Source: Stenotrophomonas sp. Marseille-Q4652 (GTDB lineage: Bacteria; Pseudomonadota; Gammaproteobacteria; Xanthomonadales; Xanthomonadaceae). From it: a stretch of DNA of 64,000 nucleotides. A program made the position numbers and the translations under genes. Position 1 is the first letter of the stretch. Each line of letters opens with the position of its first letter. The stretch spans positions 620,001 to 684,000 of the forward strand of contig NZ_CAKAKE010000001.1 in the NCBI RefSeq assembly GCF_916618915.1, in the 5' to 3' direction. The notes below the pieces were generated by a model, which saw only the letters and a program-made list of their open reading frames with translations, searched no databases and was not told where the DNA came from. This document shows positions 19,335 to 28,006 of this stretch, piece after piece.

Positions 19335-20335
19335 CGTCGGATCTCCCTGGCAAGCGCGGCATCGGCCGCGTAGGCGGCGGCACCCAGCAGGCCGGGGCAG
19401 GGGTGCACCACGGCCAGCGAAGGTACGCGCGACATTGCCGGCGAGAACCGGCCCTTGTTCTCGAAACGCTGGCGGAAGCCGGAATGCTGCAGCGATTCCA
19501 GCATCCGCGGCACCAGGCCACCGGTGAGGAACACGCCATCCCAGGCGCCCTGCATCAGCACCAGGTCACCGGCGATGGAACCGAAGATGGCCAGGAACAC
19601 GTCCACCGCGCGCATCGACAGCGGATCGCCCTGCGCCGCGCGTGCGGTGACGTCGGCCGGCTGCAGCACGCCCGGGTCGGAACCGGCGATCTCGCTCAGG
19701 GCGCGGTGGATGTTGACCAGGCCCGGGCCACAGATCAGGCGTTCGTTGGAGACGCGGCCGAACTGCTGCGACAGGATTTCCAGGATGCGGATTTCCTCCG
19801 GCGTGCCGGGCGGGAAGCTGACATGGCCGCCCTCGGTCTCCAACGGGTAGTTGCGGCCGTCGCGCACGATCAGGCCACCCACGCCCAGGCCGGTGCCCGG
19901 GCCGATCACGCCGTAGTTGCGCGGCTCGCCGGCCGCCGAGGGCGTCCAGCTGGCCCCGCCGATCTGCACCACGTCGCCGGGCTGCAGCAGCGAGATGGCC
20001 ATGGCCTGCGCGGCAAAATCATTGATCAGGTGCAGGCTGTCGAAGCCCAGCATCGCGGCGGTGCGCGAGCGCGAGATCACCCACGGATGGTTGGTGATGC
20101 GCGCCTCGTCGCCATCCACGCGCCCGGCCACGGCGAACACGCCGCTGCGTGCCTCGCTGCCGATCTGCTCGAGGTAATGGCGCGCGGCATCGCCCAGCGA
20201 GGGGAAGTCGACGACCGCGAACTCGCGGATGCTGTCCATGTCCAGCGGGCTGGTGCCGCCGAGGTGGGCCAGCGCGAAACGTGCGTTGGTGCCGCCGATA
20301 TCGGCTACCAGAGCCGGTGCGGGCGAAATGCTCAT
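19331..20335 (-). CDS. glk: Glucokinase
   Basis: Phosphorylates free glucose to glucose-6-phosphate with ATP. The protein begins with the phosphate-binding motif DIGGTNARFALAHLGG; later blocks are LHLINDFAAQAMA, GPGTGLGVGGL and TEGGHVSFPPGTPEE, as in the Glk family (PF02685). Length 334. The ATG at 20335 is fixed by a 4-bp overlap with the zwf stop; the frame upstream of it lies inside zwf. Its own stop overlaps pgl. With an importer encoded alongside, it would trap intracellular glucose derived from oligosaccharide. Confidence 0.96.
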   Translation of the reverse strand: MSISPAPALVADIGGTNARFALAHLGGTSPLDMDSIREFAVVDFPSLGDAARHYLEQIGSEARSGVFAVAGRVDGDEARITNHPWVISRSRTAAMLGFDSLHLINDFAAQAMAISLLQPGDVVQIGGASWTPSAAGEPRNYGVIGPGTGLGVGGLIVRDGRNYPLETEGGHVSFPPGTPEEIRILEILSQQFGRVSNERLICGPGLVNIHRALSEIAGSDPGVLQPADVTARAAQGDPLSMRAVDVFLAIFGSIAGDLVLMQGAWDGVFLTGGLVPRMLESLQHSGFRQRFENKGRFSPAMSRVPSLAVVHPCPGLLGAAAYAADAALAREIRR

Positions 20336-21798
20336 GCCTGGTCTCCGGCGTGATGGATGGGGTGGATGTCGTCGGGGAGGAAGTCGCGCGCCTCGCGCGG
20401 ACCCCAGCTGCCGGCCGGGTAGGGCGCCATGGTCATGCCCGCTTCCTTCCAGGCATGGCAGACGCTGTCGATCCAGGCCCAGGCCGCGCGCACCTCGTCG
20501 TGGCGCACGAACAGCGCGCTGTTGCCGTTGAAGGCGTCCAGGAACAGGCGTTCGTAGGCAATGCGGCGATGCAGGCCGGTCGGCACGGACAGCTCCAGTT
20601 CCAGTGGCTGCAGTTCCAGCGCGCCCCATTCCGGGCCGGCCAGCGAACTCATCAGGCCCAGCTCGATGTTCTCCTGCGGCTGCAGCTGGAAGGTCAGCCG
20701 GTTTGGCGCGGCCTGCTGCCGGGTCGGGCGCTCGAACAGCCAGTGGGTCACCGGCTTGAGCGTGACCACGACCTTGGTGGTGCGTTCGGGCAGTCGCTTG
20801 CCGGTCACCAGGTGGAAGGGCACGCCCGACCAGCGCCAGTTGTCGATGTGGGCGGTGACGCCGACGAAGGTCTCGGCCTCGCTGCCTTCCGGCGGCTGGT
20901 AGGCCTGTGCCGGCTGGCCATCGATCTGGCCGGCGGTATAACGGCCGCGGATGCTGTGCTGCGCGGCGTTGCGTGCATCGAGCGGGCGCAGCGAGCGCAG
21001 CACCTTGACCTTCTCGTCGCGGATGCGGTCGGCCTCCAGCGAGGCGGGCGGCTCCATCGCCACCAGGCACAGCAACTGCAGGATGTGGCTCTGGACCATG
21101 TCGCGCAGCGCGCCGGAGCGTGAGTAGTAGGCATCACGGCCGTCCACGCCCTCGCTTTCGGCCACCAGGATGTGCACTGACTCGATGTAGTTGCGGTTCC
21201 ACACCGCCTCCAGCAGCGTGTTGCCGAAGCGCAGCGCCAGCAGGTTCTGCACCGCCGCCTTGCCCAGGTAGTGGTCCAGGCGGAACACGCGGTCCTCGTC
21301 GATCAGCGCGCCGATGGCATTGAGGATCTCGTCGGCGCTGTGCGAATCCGAACCGATCGGCTTCTCCAGCATCAGCCGGTGCGGCGCGGCCAGCGCGCCG
21401 CCCTTGGCCAGGCCCTGGCAGGTGGAGATGTACAGGCCCGGCGGGATCGCCAGGTAGCTCACGCACTGGCGGTCGACCAGGTCGGACACCGCCGCGGCCA
21501 CCGAGTCGGCATCGCGCAGGTCCACCGAGCGGTAGTCGATGCGGGCCAGCAGGGCGTTGATGTCGTCCTGCCGGCCGTGCGGCCAGGACTGCTGCAGGCG
21601 CGGGCGGAGCACGTCATGGAAGGCCGCGGTGTCGTGCGGCGACAGCGCAAGCGCGCGCACCCGGAAGTCGTCTGGCAGCAGGCCGTCGGCCAGCAGGCGC
21701 AGCAGCGAGGGGAACAGGTAGCGCTGCGCCAGGTCACCGGTCGCGCCGAACAGGAGGAGTGTGTCGTGCATCGCCCGAGTCTCGGTTTCGGTTGACAT
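20332..21798 (-). CDS. zwf: Glucose-6-phosphate 1-dehydrogenase
   Basis: Oxidises glucose-6-phosphate to 6-phosphogluconolactone with NAD(P). The Rossmann motif LLLFGATGDLAQRYLFPS is near residue 14, the active-site signature RLDHYLGKAAVQN is intact, and LMLEKPIGSD precedes it. The first ATG with a sensible N-terminus is 21798 (488 residues); a second at 21771 begins MHDTLLLFGATG, nine residues shorter. The frame is open further upstream to 22062 but that part looks non-coding. First gene of zwf-glk-pgl-edd-eda; a palindrome overlaps its start. Confidence 0.95.
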   Translation of the reverse strand: MSTETETRAMHDTLLLFGATGDLAQRYLFPSLLRLLADGLLPDDFRVRALALSPHDTAAFHDVLRPRLQQSWPHGRQDDINALLARIDYRSVDLRDADSVAAAVSDLVDRQCVSYLAIPPGLYISTCQGLAKGGALAAPHRLMLEKPIGSDSHSADEILNAIGALIDEDRVFRLDHYLGKAAVQNLLALRFGNTLLEAVWNRNYIESVHILVAESEGVDGRDAYYSRSGALRDMVQSHILQLLCLVAMEPPASLEADRIRDEKVKVLRSLRPLDARNAAQHSIRGRYTAGQIDGQPAQAYQPPEGSEAETFVGVTAHIDNWRWSGVPFHLVTGKRLPERTTKVVVTLKPVTHWLFERPTRQQAAPNRLTFQLQPQENIELGLMSSLAGPEWGALELQPLELELSVPTGLHRRIAYERLFLDAFNGNSALFVRHDEVRAAWAWIDSVCHAWKEAGMTMAPYPAGSWGPREARDFLPDDIHPIHHAGDQA

Positions 21799-21807
21799 CG
21801 CTGTCAA
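21792..21807. promoter_or_regulatory. LacI-type operator-like palindrome at the zwf start
   Basis: TTGACA (21792-21797), a 4-bp TCGC centre and TGTCAA (21802-21807) form a 16-bp inverted repeat. Read on the minus strand, TGACAGCGATGTCA matches 13 of 14 positions of a TGACARCGYTGTCA palindrome of the kind bound by some LacI-family repressors such as NagR. It covers the start codon proposed for zwf and lies between zwf and the divergent ATPase gene, so it could control both. Confidence 0.4.
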
Positions 21808-22030
21808 TTGCCTCGCAAAGGATGGGAACAGGATGGCGGAACCTCCGCCCGGGCTTGTGATGCAGCGCGGCAGGCCGTGTCGGCCACCGGTCCGCGATGG
21901 TGCCATGCCCGTGCAGGCGCGTGGCAGAATGCGCCGCACTGTATTCGTATGCATTGCGTGCACGGCGCCGATGCTTGGATCGGGTCCGTTCCGGCGGGTC
22001 CGGCGACCGCAACAAAGGACAGGATCGGCG

Positions 22031-23125
22031 ATGGCCAACGTACTGCTGCAGGATGTCCGCAAGGTCTATGACAACGGGCACGTGGCGGTGCAGGGGGCCA
22101 GCTTCGAGATCGCCGATGGCGAGCTGATGGTGCTGGTTGGCCCATCGGGCTGCGGCAAGTCCACCCTGCTTCGGATGATCGCCGGGCTGGAGCACATCAG
22201 CGCCGGCACCCTGTGCATCGGCGGGCGCGTGGTCAACGACGTGGCGCCCAAGGACCGGGACATCGCCATGGTGTTCCAGAGCTATGCGCTGTATCCGCAC
22301 ATGACCGTGGCCGAGAACCTGGCCTTCGGGCTGAAGCTGCGCGGCCATGACAAGGCCACGGTCAAGGCCAGGGTCGCCGCTGCCGCGCAGACGCTGGGGC
22401 TGACCTCCATGCTCGACAAGCTGCCGCGCGAGATGTCCGGCGGCCAGCGCCAGCGCGTGGCCCTGGGCCGGGCACTGGTACGCGAACCGGCGGTGTTCCT
22501 GCTCGACGAACCGCTGTCCAACCTCGACGCCAAGCTGCGCCACAGCGTGCGCACCGAGATCGCCCAGCTGCACCGCAAGCTCGGCACCACCATGGTCTAC
22601 GTCACCCACGACCAGGTCGAGGCGATGACCCTGGGACAGCGCATCGTGGTGCTCAACGAGGGCGTGGTGCAGCAGATCGACACGCCGATGGCGCTGTACG
22701 AGCGCCCGGCCAACCTGTTCGTCGCCGGCTTCCTCGGCAGCCCGGCAATGAACGTGCTGCGCGGCCGGCTGGTCGAGGGCGAGGGCGGCTGGTGGCTGGA
22801 AGACGGCGGGCTGCGCACTCCGCTGGGCCCGGCATCGATGGACCGGGCGTGGGCTGGCCAGACCGTGGCGGTAGGGGTCCGCCCCGAGCACCTGCAGCCG
22901 GCCGCGGCCGGGGAGGTGCTTGGCTTCGAGGCAGTGGTCGAGGGCGTCGAGCCGGTAGGCAACGAGATCTTCGTCAACCTCACCTACGGGGCACAGCTGC
23001 TGACGATGCGGGTGCCGCCGCAGGACCTGCCCCCGGTCGGCGCACGCATGCGCGTGGCCGTGCAGCCATCGCGGCTGCACCTGTTCGATGGATCAAGCGG
23101 CCAGCGCCTGCAGGCGTCGGCGTGA
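22031..23125 (+). CDS. ugpC: Sugar ABC importer ATPase, UgpC/MalK/MsmX type
   Basis: Nucleotide-binding subunit of CUT1-class importers, 364 residues. Walker A is GPSGCGKSTLLRMIAGLE, then the Q-loop VFQSYALYPHMTV, signature MSGGQRQRVALGRAL, Walker B VFLLDEPLSNLDAKLR and the H-loop VTHDQVEAMTL. The C-terminal 120 residues form the OB-like regulatory domain of the MalK branch. It is the obvious partner for the ATPase-less permeases at 10862-12579, about 10 kb away. Divergent from zwf. The frame runs upstream to 21761, but the ATG at 22031 gives the family N-terminus. Confidence 0.95.
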   Translation: MANVLLQDVRKVYDNGHVAVQGASFEIADGELMVLVGPSGCGKSTLLRMIAGLEHISAGTLCIGGRVVNDVAPKDRDIAMVFQSYALYPHMTVAENLAFGLKLRGHDKATVKARVAAAAQTLGLTSMLDKLPREMSGGQRQRVALGRALVREPAVFLLDEPLSNLDAKLRHSVRTEIAQLHRKLGTTMVYVTHDQVEAMTLGQRIVVLNEGVVQQIDTPMALYERPANLFVAGFLGSPAMNVLRGRLVEGEGGWWLEDGGLRTPLGPASMDRAWAGQTVAVGVRPEHLQPAAAGEVLGFEAVVEGVEPVGNEIFVNLTYGAQLLTMRVPPQDLPPVGARMRVAVQPSRLHLFDGSSGQRLQASA

Positions 23126-23128
23126 GGA

Positions 23129-23992
23129 TCAGCGCGCCAGGCCCGGCACGAACGGCAGCGGCCGCGCCGGCTGGCCCCTGATCGACAGCGGACTGTCGGC
23201 GGTCTCCAGCGGCAGTACGGCCAAGGCGAGATCGCCGGCGACGCTGGCCACGGTGCCCAGCGCATTGCCGTCCTGCTCGACGCTGTCGCCGGCGGCCACC
23301 AATGGGGCCTGCAGCAGCTGCAGCGAGCGCTTGGCCTTGCCCAGGAAGTGGGTGCGGGCCACGATTTCCTGGCCCGGATAGCAGCCCTTCTTCACGCTGT
23401 AGCCGTTGAGCCGGTCCAGCCCCAGCTGCTGCGGGGTCCAGGCCTCGTGCTGGCTGGTCTCAAGCCGCGGCAGGCCAAAGCGCAGGTCGGCCTGGCGCCA
23501 GGCCAGCGCAAGGCTGGCGTCATCATCTGCCGCGAAGGCCCCGGCCGGTCCGATCCGCAGCGTGCGTGGCAGCTCGTCGCTGCCCAGGTCCAGCTCCCAG
23601 CCGGCCCCGCCGAGCTCGGCGATGGCCGCGCCACTGGCGGCTTCCGGTGCGGTGAATGCGCCGGCCACGGCCAGGTCCTGGCGCCATTCCAGCTTGACCT
23701 TGCGCCGGAACACGAAGCGCTGCAACTCGGCGGCAAGCGCCTCGGCGCCGCCGTCGGCCAGTACCAGCAGTACCTCGGTCTCGTTCAGCCGCAGCAGCTG
23801 GAACACCGCCCGCACGCGGCCCTTGGCCGAGAGCCAGCTGCTCCACTGCCAGTGCAGCGGGGGCAGGGCGCTGACATCGCTGCTGAACTGCGAGTGCGCG
23901 AACACCGTCGCGTCAGGGCCAGACAGGCCGAGAAGCTGGTGTCCGTGAAGGCGCGGATACGCGACGAAAGTAGGAGGAAGGTTGTCAGGCAC
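23129..23992 (-). CDS. ygfZ: tRNA-modifying / Fe-S-related folate-binding protein YgfZ
   Basis: Aminomethyltransferase-like folate protein that supports certain Fe-S enzymes, including MiaB-dependent tRNA thiomethylation. Diagnostic is the motif KKGCYPGQEIVART, with the essential cysteine, and LDRLNGYSVKKGC just before it. The start used is GTG at 23992 (287 residues); the frame upstream lacks homology. Its stop lies 3 bp beyond the convergent ugpC stop. A strong promoter for the sdh block overlaps its start codon on the other strand. Adjacent Fe-S and flavin enzyme genes (sdh, sdhE) fit its role. Confidence 0.9.
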   Translation of the reverse strand: MPDNLPPTFVAYPRLHGHQLLGLSGPDATVFAHSQFSSDVSALPPLHWQWSSWLSAKGRVRAVFQLLRLNETEVLLVLADGGAEALAAELQRFVFRRKVKLEWRQDLAVAGAFTAPEAASGAAIAELGGAGWELDLGSDELPRTLRIGPAGAFAADDDASLALAWRQADLRFGLPRLETSQHEAWTPQQLGLDRLNGYSVKKGCYPGQEIVARTHFLGKAKRSLQLLQAPLVAAGDSVEQDGNALGTVASVAGDLALAVLPLETADSPLSIRGQPARPLPFVPGLAR

Positions 23993-24010
23993 GTGAACGG
24001 GGACTAAAAT
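23982..24010 (+). promoter_or_regulatory. Putative sigma-70 promoter for the succinate dehydrogenase block
   Basis: TTGTCA (23982-23987) and TAAAAT (24005-24010) are separated by 17 bp, close to consensus. The -35 end covers the first codons of ygfZ on the opposite strand. The first downstream start is the SdhAF4-like gene at 24033. Confidence 0.6.
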
Positions 24011-24032
24011 TTTGTGCGTTGCGAGACCCACG

Positions 24033-24200
24033 ATGATAGGCCAAACAACCCCCACTCCCGATACCGAGTCCGAAACTGCCCAGGTCCCGGCGCCAGAACG
24101 CGTCGAGCAGCCAGAGCAGAAGGAGATCGGTGGTCGCGGCGGACTGGATCCGGTGCGATACGGCGATTGGGAGAAAAACGGACGCTGCATCGACTTCTGA
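24033..24200 (+). CDS. DUF1674 / SdhAF4-like succinate dehydrogenase assembly factor
   Basis: A 55-residue protein with a charged, disordered N-terminal half and the diagnostic C-terminus GGRGGLDPVRYGDWEKNG followed by RCIDF. This is the conserved block of DUF1674, the family of mitochondrial SDHAF4, which binds the FAD-loaded SdhA subunit before complex II assembly. It starts 66 bp upstream of sdhC and should be co-transcribed. ATG 24033 is preferred over a TTG at 24012. Its role in bacteria is inferred from the eukaryotic homologue and this position. Confidence 0.85.
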   Translation: MIGQTTPTPDTESETAQVPAPERVEQPEQKEIGGRGGLDPVRYGDWEKNGRCIDF

Positions 24201-24266
24201 GGTCGTGCGGCAATTAGCCAATGCGGCGCTACCTTGCCGCCCAGCCGAGACAACGAGCCCAGCGAA

Positions 24267-24653
24267 ATGGCGAACCGACCCCGCCCCCTCTCCCCGCACC
24301 TGCAGGTGTATCGCTGGCAGATCCAGATGGCCACCTCGATCCTGCATCGAGTCACCGGCATCGTTCTGTCTGTTGGAGCCCTGATCATCGCCGGCGGCCT
24401 GCTCGCCCTGATGATGGGCCCCGAATCCTGGAACTGCTTCAGCGGCCACGCCAGCGCCTGGTACGGCAAGGCCTTCCTGTTCGCATGGACCTGGGTTTTC
24501 GCCTACCACCTGTGCAACGGCATCCGCCACGTCGCCCAGGATTTCGCGATCGGCTTCAGCAAGGCTGCCTTCATCCGCAGCTCGTGGCTGTCGGTGATCG
24601 GCTCGCTGGTCATCACTGCCCTGGTCTGGGCCTACGTCCTGATGGGGGCCTGA
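24267..24653 (+). CDS. sdhC: Succinate dehydrogenase cytochrome b556 subunit
   Basis: Membrane anchor of complex II, helping bind heme b and ubiquinone. The 128 residues contain three hydrophobic helices and the family blocks RPLSPHLQVYRWQIQMATSI, LHRVTG and YHLCNGIRHVAQD, whose His is the expected heme ligand. The ATG at 24267 gives the usual MANRPRPLSPHL start; the frame upstream to 24234 is not conserved. sdhD begins 2 bp after its stop. Confidence 0.96.
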   Translation: MANRPRPLSPHLQVYRWQIQMATSILHRVTGIVLSVGALIIAGGLLALMMGPESWNCFSGHASAWYGKAFLFAWTWVFAYHLCNGIRHVAQDFAIGFSKAAFIRSSWLSVIGSLVITALVWAYVLMGA

Positions 24654-24655
24654 TC

Positions 24656-25039
24656 ATGAGCAACTTCCGTACTCCGCTGAAGAACGCGCGCGGCCTGGGC
24701 AGCTCCAAGTCCGGCACCGAGCACTTCATCCACCAGCGCCTGACCGCCACCGCACTGGTGTTCCTGTCTATCTGGTTCCTGTGCTTCGTGCTCAGCCTGA
24801 TGGGCGCCGATTACGCCACCGCCACCGAGGCGGTCACCAAGCCGTGGAACGCGGTGCTGCTGGTCGGCTTCCTGGTCGCCATGTTCTGGCACGCCCAGCT
24901 CGGCCTGCAGGTCGTGCTCGAAGACTACATCCATAACTCGCTGCTGGCGCTGGCCCTCCAGGTCACCGTGAAGTTCGTCGCCGTGCTCGGCGCGATCGTC
25001 AGCATCTTCGCGGTCGCCCGCATCGCGCTTGGGAACTGA
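24656..25039 (+). CDS. sdhD: Succinate dehydrogenase hydrophobic membrane anchor subunit
   Basis: Second complex II anchor, 127 residues with three membrane helices. Family blocks are [19 protein letters not shown] and [17 protein letters not shown], whose first His should be the second heme ligand. Translation begins 2 bp after sdhC; sdhA follows after 7 bp. Confidence 0.95.
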   Translation: MSNFRTPLKNARGLGSSKSGTEHFIHQRLTATALVFLSIWFLCFVLSLMGADYATATEAVTKPWNAVLLVGFLVAMFWHAQLGLQVVLEDYIHNSLLALALQVTVKFVAVLGAIVSIFAVARIALGN

Positions 25040-25046
25040 TATCTCC

Positions 25047-26837
25047 ATGTCCGCTTACAAGATCACCGAACACAAGGTCGACATGGTCGTCGTCGGCGCC
25101 GGCGGCGCCGGCCTGCGTGCGACCTTCGGCCTGGCCCAGAAGGGCCTGCAGACCGTCTGCATCACCAAGGTCTTCCCGACCCGCTCGCACACCGTGGCCG
25201 CCCAGGGCGGCATCTCGGCGGCGCTGGCCAACATGGGCGAGGACGACTGGCGCTACCACTTCTACGACACCATCAAGGGCTCGGACTGGCTGGGCGACCA
25301 GGACGCCATCGAGTACATGTGCCGCGAGGCCATCCCGGCCATCATCGAGCTGGAACACTACGGCGTTCCGTTCTCGCGTACCGAAGACGGCAAGATCTAC
25401 CAGCGTCCGTTCGGCGGCATGACCACCAAGTACGGCGAAGGCCCGTCGGCGCAGCGTACCTGCGCGGCCGCCGACCGTACCGGCCACGCGATCCTGCACA
25501 CCCTGTACCAGCAGTCGCTGGCCCACAACGCCCGCTTCATGATCGAGTACTTCGCGCTCGACCTGATCATGGACGAGGAAGGCGTGTGCCGCGGCGTGCT
25601 CGCCCTGGACATGGCCGAAGGCACCCTGCACCTGTTCCGCGCCCATGGCGTCGTGCTGGCCACCGGTGGCTACGGCCGCGCCTACTTCTCGGCCACCTCG
25701 GCCCATACCTGCACCGGCGACGGTGGCGGCCTGGCCATGCGTGCCGGCATCGCCATGCAGGACATGGAGTTCGTGCAGTTCCACCCGACCGGCATCTACG
25801 GCGCCGGCTGCCTGATCACCGAAGGCGTGCGAGGCGAGGGCGGCATCCTGCGCAACGCCAACGGCGAGCGCTTCATGGAGCGCTACGCACCGCACTACAA
25901 GGACCTGGCCTCGCGTGACGTGGTGTCGCGTTCGATGACCATCGAGATCAGCGAAGGCCGCGGCGTCGGCGAGCACAAGGACCACATCCTGCTCGACCTG
26001 ACCCACCTGGGCCCGGGCGTGATCGACGAGAAGCTGCCGGGCATCGCCGAATCGGCCCGCATCTTCGCCGGCGTCGACGTGCACAAGCAGCCGATCCCGG
26101 TGATCCCGACCGTCCACTACAACATGGGTGGCATCCCGACCAACTACCACGGCGAAGTGGTGCAGAAGTCGGGCGACAACCCCGATGCCGTCGTCCCGGG
26201 CCTGTACGCCATCGGCGAAGCGGCCTGCGTGTCGGTGCATGGGGCCAACCGCCTGGGCTCGAACTCGCTGCTGGACCTGGTGGTGTTCGGTCGCGCCGTG
26301 GCCAACCGCTGCGCCGAGACCATCAAGCCGGGCGCCTCGCACAAGCAGCTGCCGGCCAGCGCCTGCGACAAGGCCCTGGGCCTGCTGGACAAGCTGCGCC
26401 ACGCCAATGGCGACACCCCGACCGCCGTCATCCGCGACCGCATGCAGCGCACGATGCAGGCCGACGCCGCCGTGTTCCGCACCAGCGAGAAGCTGGCGGC
26501 CGGCTGCAAGAAGATGGCCGAGGTGTTCGACTCGTTCCAGGACGTCAAGGTCTCCGACCGCTCGCTGGTCTGGAACTCGGACCTGATCGAGACCTACGAG
26601 CTGAACAACCTGCTGCTCAACGCCGTGGCCACCATCAACTCGGCCGAACAGCGCAAGGAAAGCCGCGGCGCCCACGCCCACGAGGACTTCCCGGACCGCG
26701 ACGACGTCAACTGGCACAAGCACACGCTGGTGACCGTCGACGAGAAGGGCAAGTGCAGCTTCGACTACCGTCCGGTGCACATGTACACGCTCAGCGATGA
26801 CGTGGCCGTGGTTCCGCCGAAGCCGCGCGTCTACTGA
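25047..26837 (+). CDS. sdhA: Succinate dehydrogenase flavoprotein subunit
   Basis: Catalytic subunit oxidising succinate to fumarate. The FAD-binding [20 protein letters not shown] is at residues ~14-33 and the covalent-FAD histidine lies in [10 protein letters not shown] (His48). Substrate-site blocks [29 protein letters not shown] and [18 protein letters not shown] are all present. Length 596 is typical. The N-terminal [10 protein letters not shown] selects the ATG at 25047 over one six codons upstream. Confidence 0.98.
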   Translation: MSAYKITEHKVDMVVVGAGGAGLRATFGLAQKGLQTVCITKVFPTRSHTVAAQGGISAALANMGEDDWRYHFYDTIKGSDWLGDQDAIEYMCREAIPAIIELEHYGVPFSRTEDGKIYQRPFGGMTTKYGEGPSAQRTCAAADRTGHAILHTLYQQSLAHNARFMIEYFALDLIMDEEGVCRGVLALDMAEGTLHLFRAHGVVLATGGYGRAYFSATSAHTCTGDGGGLAMRAGIAMQDMEFVQFHPTGIYGAGCLITEGVRGEGGILRNANGERFMERYAPHYKDLASRDVVSRSMTIEISEGRGVGEHKDHILLDLTHLGPGVIDEKLPGIAESARIFAGVDVHKQPIPVIPTVHYNMGGIPTNYHGEVVQKSGDNPDAVVPGLYAIGEAACVSVHGANRLGSNSLLDLVVFGRAVANRCAETIKPGASHKQLPASACDKALGLLDKLRHANGDTPTAVIRDRMQRTMQADAAVFRTSEKLAAGCKKMAEVFDSFQDVKVSDRSLVWNSDLIETYELNNLLLNAVATINSAEQRKESRGAHAHEDFPDRDDVNWHKHTLVTVDEKGKCSFDYRPVHMYTLSDDVAVVPPKPRVY

Positions 26838-26855
26838 TCCCGGGAACACACGAAC

Positions 26856-27641
26856 ATGGCTGAATTTTCTCTACCCAAGAACTCCCGGGTCACCAAGGGC
26901 AAGCACTTCCCGGCCCCGGCCGGTGCGAAGAACACCCGCACCTTCAAGATCTACCGTTGGAGCCCGGATGGCGGCGAGAACCCGCGTACCGACACCTACG
27001 AGCTGGATCTGGACGCCTGCGGCCCGATGGTCCTGGACGCCCTGATCAAGATCAAGAACGAGATCGACCCGACCCTGACCTTCCGTCGCTCGTGCCGCGA
27101 GGGCATCTGCGGTTCGTGCGCGATGAACATCGACGGCACCAACACGCTGGCCTGCACCCGCGCCATCGAGGACTGCCAGAAGCAGGAAGTGCCGATCTAC
27201 CCGCTGCCGCACATGGACGTGGTCAAGGACCTGGTTCCCGACCTGACCCACTTCTACGCGCAGTACGCCTCGATCAAGCCGTGGATCCGCACCCAGACCC
27301 CGGCGCCGTCCGATCGCGAGCGCCTGCAATCGCCGGAAGACCGCAAGAAGCTCGACGGCCTGTACGAGTGCATCCTGTGCGCCTGCTGCTCGACCAGCTG
27401 CCCGAGCTACTGGTGGAACGGCGAGCGTTACCTGGGCCCGGCGATCCTGCTGCAGGCCTACCGCTGGATCATCGACTCGCGTGACGAGGACACCGGTGCC
27501 CGCTTGGACGATCTGGAAGATCCGTTCAAGCTGTACCGCTGCCACACCATTATGAACTGCGCACGGACCTGCCCGAAGGGCCTGAACCCGGCGCTGGCGA
27601 TCGCCGAGATCAAGAAGCTGATGATGGCGCGTCGCGCCTGA
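26856..27641 (+). CDS. sdhB: Succinate dehydrogenase iron-sulfur subunit
   Basis: Electron-transfer subunit carrying [2Fe-2S], [4Fe-4S] and [3Fe-4S] clusters. Cysteines are in [16 protein letters not shown] plus a later Cys in TLACTRA (2Fe-2S), [15 protein letters not shown] (4Fe-4S) and [17 protein letters not shown] (3Fe-4S with shared ligands). 261 residues, standard length. Eighteen bp separate it from sdhA. Confidence 0.98.
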   Translation: MAEFSLPKNSRVTKGKHFPAPAGAKNTRTFKIYRWSPDGGENPRTDTYELDLDACGPMVLDALIKIKNEIDPTLTFRRSCREGICGSCAMNIDGTNTLACTRAIEDCQKQEVPIYPLPHMDVVKDLVPDLTHFYAQYASIKPWIRTQTPAPSDRERLQSPEDRKKLDGLYECILCACCSTSCPSYWWNGERYLGPAILLQAYRWIIDSRDEDTGARLDDLEDPFKLYRCHTIMNCARTCPKGLNPALAIAEIKKLMMARRA

Positions 27642-27680
27642 TCCAGCGGATCGACGCGGCGTCGTGAGGCGCAGCATCCC

Positions 27681-27710
27681 GACGGCACTGGTCCCGAGAC
27701 TGGTGCCGTC
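27681..27710 (+). terminator. Hairpin after sdhB
   Basis: GACGGCACTGGTC (27681-27693) pairs with GACTGGTGCCGTC (27698-27710) as a 13-bp stem with two G-U pairs and a CCGA loop, followed by GTTGTTT. It probably ends or attenuates the sdhCDAB transcript, leaving sdhE more weakly expressed. Confidence 0.6.
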
Positions 27711-27751
27711 GTTGTTTCCGGCGTCGTATCGCCGGGCCACGAGGCAAACAA

Positions 27752-28006
27752 ATGAACGTTGAAGAAGAAGTCATGCTGAAGAAGCTGCGCTGGCGTTGCC
27801 GCCGCGGCATGCGCGAACTGGACCAGCTGTTCGGCCGTTACCTCGACCAGCGCTGGGGGCAGGCCCCCGAGGACGAGCGCGCGGTTTTCCTACAGTTGCT
27901 GGAGACCGAGGACGATAAGTTGTGGCGCTGGTCCATGGGCTACGAGGCATGCCCCGATGCGCAGCAGGCCCAACTCATCGCCTACATCCGCGCCCTGCCG
28001 GTTTGA
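27752..28006 (+). CDS. sdhE: FAD assembly factor SdhE
   Basis: Small helical protein (84 residues) that promotes covalent attachment of FAD to SdhA. The hallmark RGMRELD motif appears as [15 protein letters not shown], followed by a C-terminal [13 protein letters not shown] block. It comes 110 bp after sdhB, beyond a hairpin. Its last 50 bp overlap the ygfX-like gene. Confidence 0.96.
   Translation: MNVEEEVMLKKLRWRCRRGMRELDQLFGRYLDQRWGQAPEDERAVFLQLLETEDDKLWRWSMGYEACPDAQQAQLIAYIRALPV

Noticed and set aside
21761..22030. N-terminal extension of the sugar ATPase by 90 residues
   Set aside because: The extension overlaps the zwf start region on the other strand and has no similarity to ABC ATPases, which begin at the ATG at 22031.
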